From the NCBI GenBank assembly GCA_020634245.1, contig JACKCC010000016.1:162297-226296 (forward strand): a DNA stretch of 64,000 nucleotides, given 5' to 3'. This document shows, in pieces, positions 44,010-52,320 of the stretch. The number at the start of each line of letters is the position of its first letter. Positions within the stretch are counted from its first letter, which is position 1. Both the position numbers and the translations under genes were made by a program. This DNA comes from Ardenticatenaceae bacterium (lineage in GTDB: Bacteria > Chloroflexota > Anaerolineae > Promineifilales > Promineifilaceae). The notes below the pieces were generated by a model that worked only from the letters and a program-made list of their open reading frames with translations, had not been told where the DNA came from and did no database searches.

Positions 44010-45173
44010 CTAACGAAAAATAACAGGCAAGTATGTAAGCCGGCGCACTTGCAGGGTCAGTTCAGCGACATCACTCAAGGCCCCGGCTGTGCCTACGATG
44101 TTGAAACTGTAGTCGCCGATGGGCACGGCCGTAGCCACCGCAAACGTCATCGTACTCGTCTGGCCGGGCGTAATCGGGTTGTGGCTCCAGAACACGGCCG
44201 TTTCCAAAGCCAAATGCTCCACTTCCAACTCAACCGATTCGGTGAACCCGCCGCTGCCCAGCACGGTGACATGGTAAACGGCCGTGCCGCCCGCTGCGGT
44301 AACGGCCGTGTCAGGTGTGACTTCCAGGCGAAAACCGGCTGGTGAATCCCAACCGGCAATCCGGGCCATCAGCCACCAATACGCGCTGGCCACCCGTTGC
44401 CGGCCCACCTCATTCAAGTGCGCTCCGTCCGAAGCATATCCGGCCCACATTGCTTCATAACCGGCCGGGCTGATGACCGGATTTCCGTCGGGATCGTGAC
44501 TTTCGATGTCGGCGATGTCGAATAATACGCAGCCATGAACGTCGCAATAATCCCGCACCTGGCCGTTAAAAATTTCCTTCTCATCGTTGCCGCGGTCATC
44601 GGATGCAATAGAAAGGGGCATGGTCCACCAGACGAAAACCACATCCGGGTAATCCTGCTCCAGAGCGGCCATCATGTCGCGATAGCCGATCCAAATGTCG
44701 TAGGCCGGCATGGTGCCAAAGGGGATGGTGTCGCCGGGGCAAAACTTCATCATCGCTGTGTCGGCTGCGTGGTAGCCGCCCCGGATAAAATCATCAAAGC
44801 CGTCGATTTTGGTTTCTGGCAGCCCGTTGGTGCCCAAGGATTGGTGCAAAATGCCGCTGTGGGTGGCATACCAATCCGGCCCGTCTACCGCAATGGCAAT
44901 GGTGTAGCGCGTAGGATTCTGAGATTGCAAATCAGCCATCCCGTCCAAAATGTTGTCGCCGACCGATTTGTGAGCGAAAAATGTGTCCAGATTGCGGACC
45001 GCATCCAGCCATTCTTGCGGGATTTGGGCAGCGTCCACGGTGTAATGATCAACCAGGATACTGGGGGCGGCGGTTGTAAGGGGGACGGCCGTTACTGATG
45101 CCATCCATCCCATCATCAATGTGGTTGCGAATGCGGTTAACAGAATACTTAAAACTACCTTTACATGTTTCAT
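44010..45173 (-). CDS. Secreted SGNH-like hydrolase with C-terminal beta-sandwich and Tyr-X-Pro tail
   Basis: This 387-residue exported protein starts with a signal peptide (VVLSILLTAFATTLMMGW, cut near residue 30). The hydrolase domain has FFAHKSVGDNILDG near 65 (Ser as likely nucleophile) and SDGAHLNEVGRQRVA near 240 as block V with His. A C-terminal beta-sandwich of about 100 residues follows and ends in LTYLPVIFR. The domain order suggests an enzyme held at the cell surface. It lies 17 nt before the smaller SGNH gene in the same transcription direction. A role as an O-acetyl esterase on the polysaccharide is inferred. Confidence 0.72.
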   Translation of the reverse strand: MKHVKVVLSILLTAFATTLMMGWMASVTAVPLTTAAPSILVDHYTVDAAQIPQEWLDAVRNLDTFFAHKSVGDNILDGMADLQSQNPTRYTIAIAVDGPDWYATHSGILHQSLGTNGLPETKIDGFDDFIRGGYHAADTAMMKFCPGDTIPFGTMPAYDIWIGYRDMMAALEQDYPDVVFVWWTMPLSIASDDRGNDEKEIFNGQVRDYCDVHGCVLFDIADIESHDPDGNPVISPAGYEAMWAGYASDGAHLNEVGRQRVASAYWWLMARIAGWDSPAGFRLEVTPDTAVTAAGGTAVYHVTVLGSGGFTESVELEVEHLALETAVFWSHNPITPGQTSTMTFAVATAVPIGDYSFNIVGTAGALSDVAELTLQVRRLTYLPVIFR

Positions 45174-45194
45174 CTTTAATTTGCAGCATACAGG

Positions 45195-46190
45195 TCATGG
45201 CTTAGCCAGGTAGGATTGGATAATTTGTGAGACTGCCTGCTGTTGTGCCTCCATTTCCGGGCTGCTGAGAACTGCGTCATAGCTGCCGTGGAGCCACGGA
45301 TACCATAAAAATCCATCGACGCCTTCGTCTATGGCTAAATCGAATATTTGCGCCATCTCGTCCGGGGTGGGCATACGCAGTTGATCACGATGATCTGCCA
45401 GGGCGTAGGTCTGCCCCAGGAACCAGAGCTGCGAATCGGGGGCGCGTTCATCGATGAGTCGGCGGTTGTCACGAACGGTTTGGATAACGGCCGTTTCGTC
45501 AAAATACGGTTCACCATCACGCGTTTGGGCCGGTGTGCACCAGACAATGCAAATATCGCAGATGCCTTCGGTGAAACGCCGGCCGGGAAAACGTAAACTG
45601 CCATCGAACAAGGCCATGCTGCCCATGTAGTGGGCCACCGGCAAATCGGGCGCGATCTCTTTTATGCTGGTGTAGAACTGGCGCATTCGGTCGCTGTTAA
45701 ACCGCTCCAGCGGCTCGTGCAGCCCCAGGTAAGCCAGCAGCGCCGGGTGGTCGCCGGTTACGGCCAAAAAAGCGGCCGCCGGTTCCAGATCGAAGGGTTC
45801 ACCGGCCTCTTCGGTCAACGGCCATAGGCGAGCGATGACTTTGATTTCGGCCCGTTCTGCTTCGTCGAGAAAAATCAGCCAGTCGCCTTCCTGCCCGGTT
45901 CCGGCCAGCCCGCTGGAGAAAGTTTGGATGACGGTGTTGATGCCCATGTCGTGCAAGGCGGTGAGTTGGCGGCGCAGTGCGGCCCGGTCGGCCTCGGTCC
46001 AACTGCTTTGGGCGGCGGGATAGACGAGGCCGTAGGGCAGCGGCTCAGGAGCAGGTTGTGGAGTGCTGGTGGGGCGTGTGGGCAGGGGCACGGCCGTTTC
46101 CCCGGCATCCAAATCTTTGCCAACGGCCGTTTCCTGGCAGCCAACGATGAGGAGCAGGAGAAGAAGCAGGAAGAGGGAACGGCCGTTCAT
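45195..46190 (-). CDS. TIM-barrel-like putative glycosidase, lipoprotein, paralogue 2
   Basis: This 331-residue lipoprotein has the signal LFLLLLLLLIVGCQ with the lipobox Cys at 18. A Pro/Thr-rich spacer (PTRPTSTPQPAPEP) follows. The rest is similar to 42063-43097 along its length, sharing YGLVYP, TVIQTFSSG, LAYLGLHEPLE, VAHYMGSMA, CDICIVW, QLWFLGQ and DGFLWYPW. The glutamates of HEPLE are kept. It lacks the Tyr-X-Pro tail. Two anchoring modes for one enzyme type suggest action at different distances from the cell. The start overlaps the stop of the amidotransferase gene (ATGA). Confidence 0.68.
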   Translation of the reverse strand: MNGRSLFLLLLLLLIVGCQETAVGKDLDAGETAVPLPTRPTSTPQPAPEPLPYGLVYPAAQSSWTEADRAALRRQLTALHDMGINTVIQTFSSGLAGTGQEGDWLIFLDEAERAEIKVIARLWPLTEEAGEPFDLEPAAAFLAVTGDHPALLAYLGLHEPLERFNSDRMRQFYTSIKEIAPDLPVAHYMGSMALFDGSLRFPGRRFTEGICDICIVWCTPAQTRDGEPYFDETAVIQTVRDNRRLIDERAPDSQLWFLGQTYALADHRDQLRMPTPDEMAQIFDLAIDEGVDGFLWYPWLHGSYDAVLSSPEMEAQQQAVSQIIQSYLAKP

Positions 46191-47290
46191 CCTACAGTCT
46201 CCATTGCCGCCTGCGAAACGGCCGTTTGCGCAAACAACGCATCTACCAGCGCCGTGTCACGAATGCCGGCTTGGTCCAGCAAGATGCCGATTTCTTCAAT
46301 CTGGGGTTTGTTTTCTAAGGTCAGCCGCTGTACGGCCGTTGCCCGGTCCATCCGCCCTTCGCGCACCAGTTTGGCATAAAAATCTTCCTTGTCGGTCAAT
46401 TGCAGTGTGGCCAGATACATCAGGTCAACCATATGCTTGACCCGGCAGTCAAACCGCCAGCTCGATGGCAGGTTTTGCGGGTAATCCCAGCCCAATTCCT
46501 GGCGGATCCGGTTCAAAATGGTCGTTTCGTTCCAGGGAACGAAATTGAACAATTCCAGCCAGGTGATGTTGCGCCCCACCAGTTTCAGCCCCAGAGAATT
46601 GGGGTTGCCCAGCAGATAACTGCTGGCCATCGTCAACAGCAGCCGCGGCTTGAAGTAAGCCCGATTTTGCAGCATCGTTCTGATGGCGTAAACATATTTG
46701 TAGAATGCCTTGTTGGCGGCTTCATCCCGCGAGATTCCCACCAATTCCCGTTTGTAGGAAATGACTTCGTATGGATTGCCGCCACTGACGATCAGGGGAA
46801 TATGGTGGCGGCGGGCAACGCCATAAATGTGCCACCAGGCTGGTTTACAGCCAATACAAACGATGGGAATCAGGCCGGGAGACGGCCGTTGCAGCCACGC
46901 TTCGACTGATTGGCGAAATGTAATGCGATGGTTTTTGTCCCCATTGCAGAAATGAACGACCTCCACCCCCAAAGTCTGGCAGGCATTTTTAATGTTGGTC
47001 CGTGCCTGGGGCACGGTAAACGGATTTTCGTAATTCACAGCCAAAACGCGCATCTTGTAATCTTTTACCAGTTTTAGCAGTACATAGCTGCTGTCGCGGC
47101 CGCCGCTGATAGGAACTAGACAATCATATGGCCTGGCACCGTTACGAAATGGCTCCAGCCGGGCGATAAAAGCATCTTCGCCCTGATACGATACCGGCCG
47201 GTAGGTATGGCAGTAATTGCAAACGCCGCTATCATCAAAAGTGATATTGGGCGTTTGTTCCGGTAATACGCATTTTTGACAGCGGTTCAT
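46187..47290 (-). CDS. N-acetyl sugar amidotransferase (WbpG/PseA-like)
   Basis: This 367-residue PP-loop protein has two CXXC zinc-binding pairs (Cys4, Cys7, Cys24, Cys27) and SGGRDSS at 62-68, the hallmark of the WbpG/PseA family. Those enzymes turn an acetamido group on a nucleotide sugar into an acetamidino group, with ammonia made by partners HisH and HisF. No such partners are found in this window. It overlaps the downstream lipoprotein gene by 4 nt and lies 24 nt from the next GT gene. The polysaccharide may carry an amidine sugar. Confidence 0.9.
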   Translation of the reverse strand: MNRCQKCVLPEQTPNITFDDSGVCNYCHTYRPVSYQGEDAFIARLEPFRNGARPYDCLVPISGGRDSSYVLLKLVKDYKMRVLAVNYENPFTVPQARTNIKNACQTLGVEVVHFCNGDKNHRITFRQSVEAWLQRPSPGLIPIVCIGCKPAWWHIYGVARRHHIPLIVSGGNPYEVISYKRELVGISRDEAANKAFYKYVYAIRTMLQNRAYFKPRLLLTMASSYLLGNPNSLGLKLVGRNITWLELFNFVPWNETTILNRIRQELGWDYPQNLPSSWRFDCRVKHMVDLMYLATLQLTDKEDFYAKLVREGRMDRATAVQRLTLENKPQIEEIGILLDQAGIRDTALVDALFAQTAVSQAAMETVG

Positions 47291-47313
47291 TGGCTTATTC
47301 CTTGCATCGGTTG

Positions 47314-48540
47314 TTACACCGGCTCCAATATACTCATTTCCACAGGCAGCTCTTGCAGTGTGCGCAAACGATTCGGTGATAGCTTTTGCCGGATTAACTG
47401 TCGGTACTCCTGGTCGGTGCGCCAGAAGAAAAAACGTTCGTCGAAACAGGTTTCGGCCTGCTGGCGGGCAGCGCGGCCCATTGCCTGGGCACGTTCTTTG
47501 TCGGCCAAAACATATTGAATGCCATCGGCCAATGCGCCCGGTTGGCGCGGCGGCACCAGGACACCGGTTTGTTTATCGACGATGACTTCTTTGGTTCCGC
47601 GAACGGCCGTGCCCACAGCCGCCTTACCCATCGCCGCCGCTTCCATCAGAACCCGGGGAATACCCTCGGCATACGATGCCAGAACAACGGTATCCATAGC
47701 CGCCATCAACTCGCGCACATCCTGGCGCGGCCCTAAATGAGTCATCACACCCGACAGGTTGTATTGGTTGATTAAGGCTTCCGGTAACAGGGCGTCCCGT
47801 TTGTCGGGCACGGCGAAGCCGATGGTTAGGAATTTAACAGGCGCACCGGCTTCGTGGAGTAGGCGGGCAGCAGCCATGTAATCGTAATAGCCTTTTAGTC
47901 GCACCAGCCGCCCGATCATTCCCACCAGGCACTCCCCAGGCAGGACACCCAATGCTTGCCGCAGTTGTGTCACCTGGTCGTCAGATACATTGTCGGGATG
48001 AAAAAACTCGATGTCGATGCCGTTGCCCAGGTAGTGGATTTTCGATGATGGACATATCCGGTCACGAATGGCTACGCCGATGTCTTCACGATTTTGCGAC
48101 AGCAGCAGATCGCAAAAATGGGCGGCAAACCGCTCAATCTGCCGGAAAAACCATTGTTCAAACCGGGTCATGTCATCCCAGTTGTGAAAGCCATGTACGG
48201 TGTGAATGATAATGGGCACTCCGACCATCCTGGCCGCAATACGGCCCAGCAAGCCCGGTTTAACAGTGTGCGTGTGTACGATGTCGTAACGCTGCTGTCG
48301 AAAGTGGCGCGCCAACTGCTGCAATGTTTTCAAATCGGCCACCGGGGTGTAGCGGGGCGGAAAGGGAATGGCTTTTACCGGGATGCTGTCTGGAGTGACC
48401 ATGTCGCCTTTGACGTAGCTGCCCAATCCACAAACGACGTTGATGTCGTAGCCTTGCTGCTGTAAGTATTGGAAGTAGTGACGGCCGTGTATCCGCAGCC
48501 CGATATCGTTATTAATGACGTGTACGACTTTGACGCCCAT
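47314..48540 (-). CDS. GT4-type glycosyltransferase (CapM/PglA-like)
   Basis: This 408-residue GT-B enzyme has the motif DIVHTHTVKPGLLGRIAARM near 90. YLGNGIDIEFFHPDN, IGRLVRLKGYYDY and a late EGIPRVLMEAAAMG carry the E-X7-E motif. The branch includes PglA-like enzymes that add the second sugar to bacillosamine-linked carriers, which fits line B, but the donor is not determined. The ATG follows the polymerase gene stop with no gap. Confidence 0.88.
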   Translation of the reverse strand: MGVKVVHVINNDIGLRIHGRHYFQYLQQQGYDINVVCGLGSYVKGDMVTPDSIPVKAIPFPPRYTPVADLKTLQQLARHFRQQRYDIVHTHTVKPGLLGRIAARMVGVPIIIHTVHGFHNWDDMTRFEQWFFRQIERFAAHFCDLLLSQNREDIGVAIRDRICPSSKIHYLGNGIDIEFFHPDNVSDDQVTQLRQALGVLPGECLVGMIGRLVRLKGYYDYMAAARLLHEAGAPVKFLTIGFAVPDKRDALLPEALINQYNLSGVMTHLGPRQDVRELMAAMDTVVLASYAEGIPRVLMEAAAMGKAAVGTAVRGTKEVIVDKQTGVLVPPRQPGALADGIQYVLADKERAQAMGRAARQQAETCFDERFFFWRTDQEYRQLIRQKLSPNRLRTLQELPVEMSILEPV

Positions 48541-49782
48541 TCATCCCTCCGGTTTTTGTACGCTGAGCGCAAATAAAAAGACAATCAACAGCCACAATTG
48601 GCGCATGTGGGAAATCTCATGCGAGAAAGCGTTCAGGGCGCAGGCCAGCAGGCCACATCCCAAGATTAGAACTGCCCGGCCGCGCCACGTCTCCAACGCC
48701 TGCGATGCGGTTTGCAGTGCTGTCTGGAAGGAGGCCCAAATCAGCCATACCCAGCCGATTAAGCCCAGCAGCCCTCGTTCAAACCAAAAAGCGACATAAT
48801 CATTGTGCAGACTGCCTTGCAGGGTGGCAAATCCGTTAGGACCAACGCCCAGCGGATTGATTTTGTAAATGCGCCAGGCCCAATCGATGATGGTCATCCG
48901 GCTGGTCAAGGAGCGGGAGAACCGGCCAATGGTGTAGAACAGGATTTGGTCGCTGCTGTCAATCCGGCTTTGCGGGTTGACGGAAAGGAAGGAAAAGGCC
49001 ATCAGCAGGAGGATGCTCACGCCCAGAGTCAGCATAATGAGCGCTGCCCACAGGTTAAACCGGGCTTTGTTGTGGAAAAAGGTACGCAGGGCAATGAAAG
49101 CGGCCACTCCCACTAGTGTGGAGAGCAGCGCCCCGTTTGAACCGGTTCCAATCATTCCGGCGTAAATCCAGGCGGCGGCGAAATAGCGGCGGCGGCGCGG
49201 CCAACGGGTAGCCAATGCGGCAAAAAAGCTGACCGAAAGGTAAACGGCCGCTGCATTGGAGTTGGCGTGCAGTCCTACTGCTCGGGTGATTTCGGTGGTA
49301 ACGGCCGTGTCCCGTGCCGGTTTGGTGTAAAACAGCGCTGGGCCAATCTGCCACATTCCCAGCATCGTCGTAACCGCTTCAAGACAGGCCACAATTGCCC
49401 AGATTCTGAGCAGTCGGTCTTGTTCTTCACCGGTGAAACTTTGCACCTGGCTGACCAGTGCAATAAACCAGAGATAAATGTAGATTTCCTGCATAATGGC
49501 GATAACGCTTTCCATACGGCCAAAGCCTACGGCCGTTCCCAAAGCGCTGGCCGTTAAAATGAGCAAAGCCGGACCTAACAGCGGCAGCCAGATAACGCGC
49601 CGGCCGGCGGCAGCCTGAACCAGCGTGAGCAGCAGTAACAGCAGCAGTGCCAGGTCGGCCAGGGCCAGGTTGAACGGCAGCAAAAACCATTGCACGGGCA
49701 TCAGGCAGATCACCGCCACCGTCAGCCAGTACGCAGTGGCGTGGCGAGTTTTACTACGGGGCAGGCGGACGGCAAGCTGCAT
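48541..49782 (-). CDS. O-antigen polymerase/ligase (Wzy/WaaL type), line B
   Basis: This 413-residue integral membrane protein has about eleven hydrophobic segments. Near residue 300 the loop reads NPLGVGPNGFATLQ and then SLHNDYVAFWFERGLLGL, the O-antigen ligase-like signature. It is a second member of the class present at 27509-29002, with low similarity to it, and probably polymerises the second chain. The ATG at 49782 overlaps the upstream GT stop by one base (TGATG) and follows AAAGGTGG. The longer frame is rejected. Confidence 0.87.
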   Translation of the reverse strand: MQLAVRLPRSKTRHATAYWLTVAVICLMPVQWFLLPFNLALADLALLLLLLLTLVQAAAGRRVIWLPLLGPALLILTASALGTAVGFGRMESVIAIMQEIYIYLWFIALVSQVQSFTGEEQDRLLRIWAIVACLEAVTTMLGMWQIGPALFYTKPARDTAVTTEITRAVGLHANSNAAAVYLSVSFFAALATRWPRRRRYFAAAWIYAGMIGTGSNGALLSTLVGVAAFIALRTFFHNKARFNLWAALIMLTLGVSILLLMAFSFLSVNPQSRIDSSDQILFYTIGRFSRSLTSRMTIIDWAWRIYKINPLGVGPNGFATLQGSLHNDYVAFWFERGLLGLIGWVWLIWASFQTALQTASQALETWRGRAVLILGCGLLACALNAFSHEISHMRQLWLLIVFLFALSVQKPEG

Positions 49783-51005
49783 CAGGCCACCTTTAACTTG
49801 TTGGCTGAATGCCCGTTGGCGGCCAGCCAAACGGCCGTTTCATCACGCAAATGTTGGTACAAAGCCGTCCAGCGCTGCCGCAAAACGCGCTGGCTGTAAT
49901 TGCGGGCCTGGGCCAGGTTGCGGGCTGCCTCTTGCTGCATTTGCCTGGGATCAGCAACCATCGAGCCGATTTTTCGAGCCAGTCCGACCGGGTTGTTGGG
50001 GGCAACCAGCCAGCGTCCCGGCAGCAATTCGGCTGAACCGCCGACGGTTGTGGCAATGCAGGGCAGTCCTCTGGCCATCGCTTCAATCGTGGCCCGCGAC
50101 AAGCCTTCCTGGCGCGAAGGTAAAATAAACAAATCGGCTTTGTCCAGTTCGGCCCACACACCGGAACCGGCCGTTACCCAGCCGCAGAAATGGACCCGGT
50201 CGGCGATGTTGAGTTCGGCCGCGCGTTGTTCCAGCATGGGCTGGTAAGTACCGCCGCCCACCTGAGTCCAGGTCAAATCCAGGCCGTTACCGACGCAAAT
50301 TACCAGGGTTTCCAGCATAGTGTCGGCTCCTTTGGACAGGTTATCCAATGTACCGATGGTAATCAGGTTGAACCTTTTTTGATTGAGTGCGGCCTGTTTA
50401 GGCTGTGCGGCAAATGCTTCGTCTTGCAGGACGATGCTGGAATAGTGGGTGGTGAAAGCGCCGGGAGCCGGCGGGTAGCGCTGTTGTAAAGCGAATTCGG
50501 TGACATAGGCGGCGGCGGCGGCCCTGGCACATTGTTCGCGCATCCGGCGCGGCAGCCACCATTGCAGAAACGGCCGTAACGGATGTGTGACATACCCCGG
50601 CGCAAAGGCATCATATGGGTCCCCTACTACTTCGACGCCGTAGGGATGGCCGGTTTGCCGCAGATACGGCCGTGCACATGATCCGATTTGCCCCTGAATG
50701 CGCAAAATGATCGCTTCAGATTCGTTCACAGCCTGCTTGATGGTTTTTTTGACGAGCGGATAGCGCTGAAGATATTGCAGTGGGCCGTGATAATATGGCA
50801 CAGGGGTAAAATGCACGCCAGGCCCATCGGCGCGGCTCCAATTTGCGGCCGGTTTATCGACCGGCTGAGTTCGGGCCAGAATGCGGACTCCATCAAAAAC
50901 GGACAAATAGCGTTCCCAAAACGAGTAAGCAAACGAGGTCATTGACCAGAATTTGCCGTCTGGTGTTTGGCGGAATCGATGATCGATGGCTACTGTTACA
51001 TCCAT
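49782..51005 (-). CDS. GT4-type glycosyltransferase
   Basis: This 407-residue GT-B enzyme has an N-terminal acceptor half that is divergent (AIDHRFRQTPDGKFWSM). The donor half has TIGTLDNLSKGADTMLETL near 220 and EGLSRATIEAMARGLP near 305, where the E-X7-E motif is intact. AAAGGAAG is close to the ATG. The 1-nt overlap with the polymerase suggests joint translation. Its specificity is unknown. Confidence 0.87.
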   Translation of the reverse strand: MDVTVAIDHRFRQTPDGKFWSMTSFAYSFWERYLSVFDGVRILARTQPVDKPAANWSRADGPGVHFTPVPYYHGPLQYLQRYPLVKKTIKQAVNESEAIILRIQGQIGSCARPYLRQTGHPYGVEVVGDPYDAFAPGYVTHPLRPFLQWWLPRRMREQCARAAAAAYVTEFALQQRYPPAPGAFTTHYSSIVLQDEAFAAQPKQAALNQKRFNLITIGTLDNLSKGADTMLETLVICVGNGLDLTWTQVGGGTYQPMLEQRAAELNIADRVHFCGWVTAGSGVWAELDKADLFILPSRQEGLSRATIEAMARGLPCIATTVGGSAELLPGRWLVAPNNPVGLARKIGSMVADPRQMQQEAARNLAQARNYSQRVLRQRWTALYQHLRDETAVWLAANGHSANKLKVA

Positions 51006-51021
51006 AACAACTTCCTTTGTC

Positions 51022-52320
51022 CTAAACCAGGGCCGGTTCCACTATTTCCGCAGGGTGGGGACAGGCAGCAATGGCCCGCCGGATGATCAACCAGCCACCC
51101 ACCAAGCGAATAAAGGCCGCACTCAAAACGGCCGTTGCTGCGCCCAATAACGCTCCGCGCGGAATGAGCAGGTAGCAAATCAAGGTTTCGCCGGCTACCA
51201 GGCTGATAAAGAGGATCATTTGCTGCCGGAATTGGCGGGCCGCAGTCATGCCGTAGTCGATGAAGGTGGCTACATAATCAACCCCGGCCGCCAGAATAAG
51301 AATGACAAAAATAGTTTGGTAGGCGGCGTATTCAGAGTTGTAGAGGAGGGTTAGTAACGGCCGTCCCCACAAAGATGCCACCACTACACCGCCAGCGCCC
51401 AAAACGACGCCCATCAAAACCAGGCGGTTCAGCAAGCGCCGGAACGACCGGACATCGCCATTGCTGTAGTGTTGGGCCAGCCGGGGCGCTGCCGAAAGTC
51501 CCCAGGCGATGATGAACGTCTGCCCTGCTCGTTTGAGGTAGGCCATTGCCGCAAAAATACCCAGCAGGTAAACGCCCAACTGCCGCTCGATGAAATAGCG
51601 GGGGATATTGGTTGCCAGCGATTCTAACAGCACCACAATGCCCAGCGGCAGAGCCAACCAGGCGAGTTGGGCCAATGGACGCAAATCCCATCGTGGCAGC
51701 ACCGCTTTGATGGTCTCCCGCCAGTTATCGCCGCGCAAGAGGCGGGCACAGCTCACGAAATCGTACGCGAACAGCAAGATCAGCCAGACCAGGGTCATGC
51801 CCAAAACGCCATAATGAAGGGAGCCGGTTAGATAAACGCCCAGGCCCAGTGCAATCAGGGATAACGGGCCTTTGATGACCCGCGATATGGCCATCATGTC
51901 CATGCGTTCGCGCTGCTGAAACAGCCCGTAGAGGACGTCACTGAGTGATTCGGCTGCTTTTTGTAATCCTAAAACCAAAATCACCCAGGCGACAGCAGGT
52001 TCATAATCAACGACGAGGACGATGCCGACGATGATGACAAAGGCAACGGCCGTTGTCATCAGCCTTAGCCCCAAATAATGACCAAACTGGTATGTTTGTT
52101 TGGCATCCGTTGCCTGTACCAGCCGCGTTTTGAGGGTAGCAAAAGCCATGATGGGCGTACCCACAGCCAGACCAATGGCGAAAACGCCCACCATCTCCGG
52201 CGATCCTAGTTTTGTCAAAACGACGAGCATGCCCCATTGAGCCGCTGCATAAACAATGCTGCCGACAAATGCCCACGAAAAGTTAGCCCGCAGTGTCAGG
52301 CGAGGAAGACGATCGTTCAT
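51022..52320 (-). CDS. Wzx/MATE-type polysaccharide flippase, line B
   Basis: This 432-residue membrane protein has about twelve hydrophobic segments. ANFSWAFVGSIVYAAAQWGMLVVLTKLGSP at the start is typical of polysaccharide-synthesis proteins of the MOP superfamily. It would flip lipid-linked units of line B. The ATG at 52320 overlaps the acyltransferase stop by 4 nt, and GAAAGG is upstream. A frame extended by 15 codons is rejected. It is not closely similar to the flippase at 26029-27498. Confidence 0.88.
   Translation of the reverse strand: MNDRLPRLTLRANFSWAFVGSIVYAAAQWGMLVVLTKLGSPEMVGVFAIGLAVGTPIMAFATLKTRLVQATDAKQTYQFGHYLGLRLMTTAVAFVIIVGIVLVVDYEPAVAWVILVLGLQKAAESLSDVLYGLFQQRERMDMMAISRVIKGPLSLIALGLGVYLTGSLHYGVLGMTLVWLILLFAYDFVSCARLLRGDNWRETIKAVLPRWDLRPLAQLAWLALPLGIVVLLESLATNIPRYFIERQLGVYLLGIFAAMAYLKRAGQTFIIAWGLSAAPRLAQHYSNGDVRSFRRLLNRLVLMGVVLGAGGVVVASLWGRPLLTLLYNSEYAAYQTIFVILILAAGVDYVATFIDYGMTAARQFRQQMILFISLVAGETLICYLLIPRGALLGAATAVLSAAFIRLVGGWLIIRRAIAACPHPAEIVEPALV

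Noticed and set aside
44535..45098. Plus-strand frame of 187 codons opposite the SGNH gene
   Set aside because: Antisense shadow with no domain or start signal.
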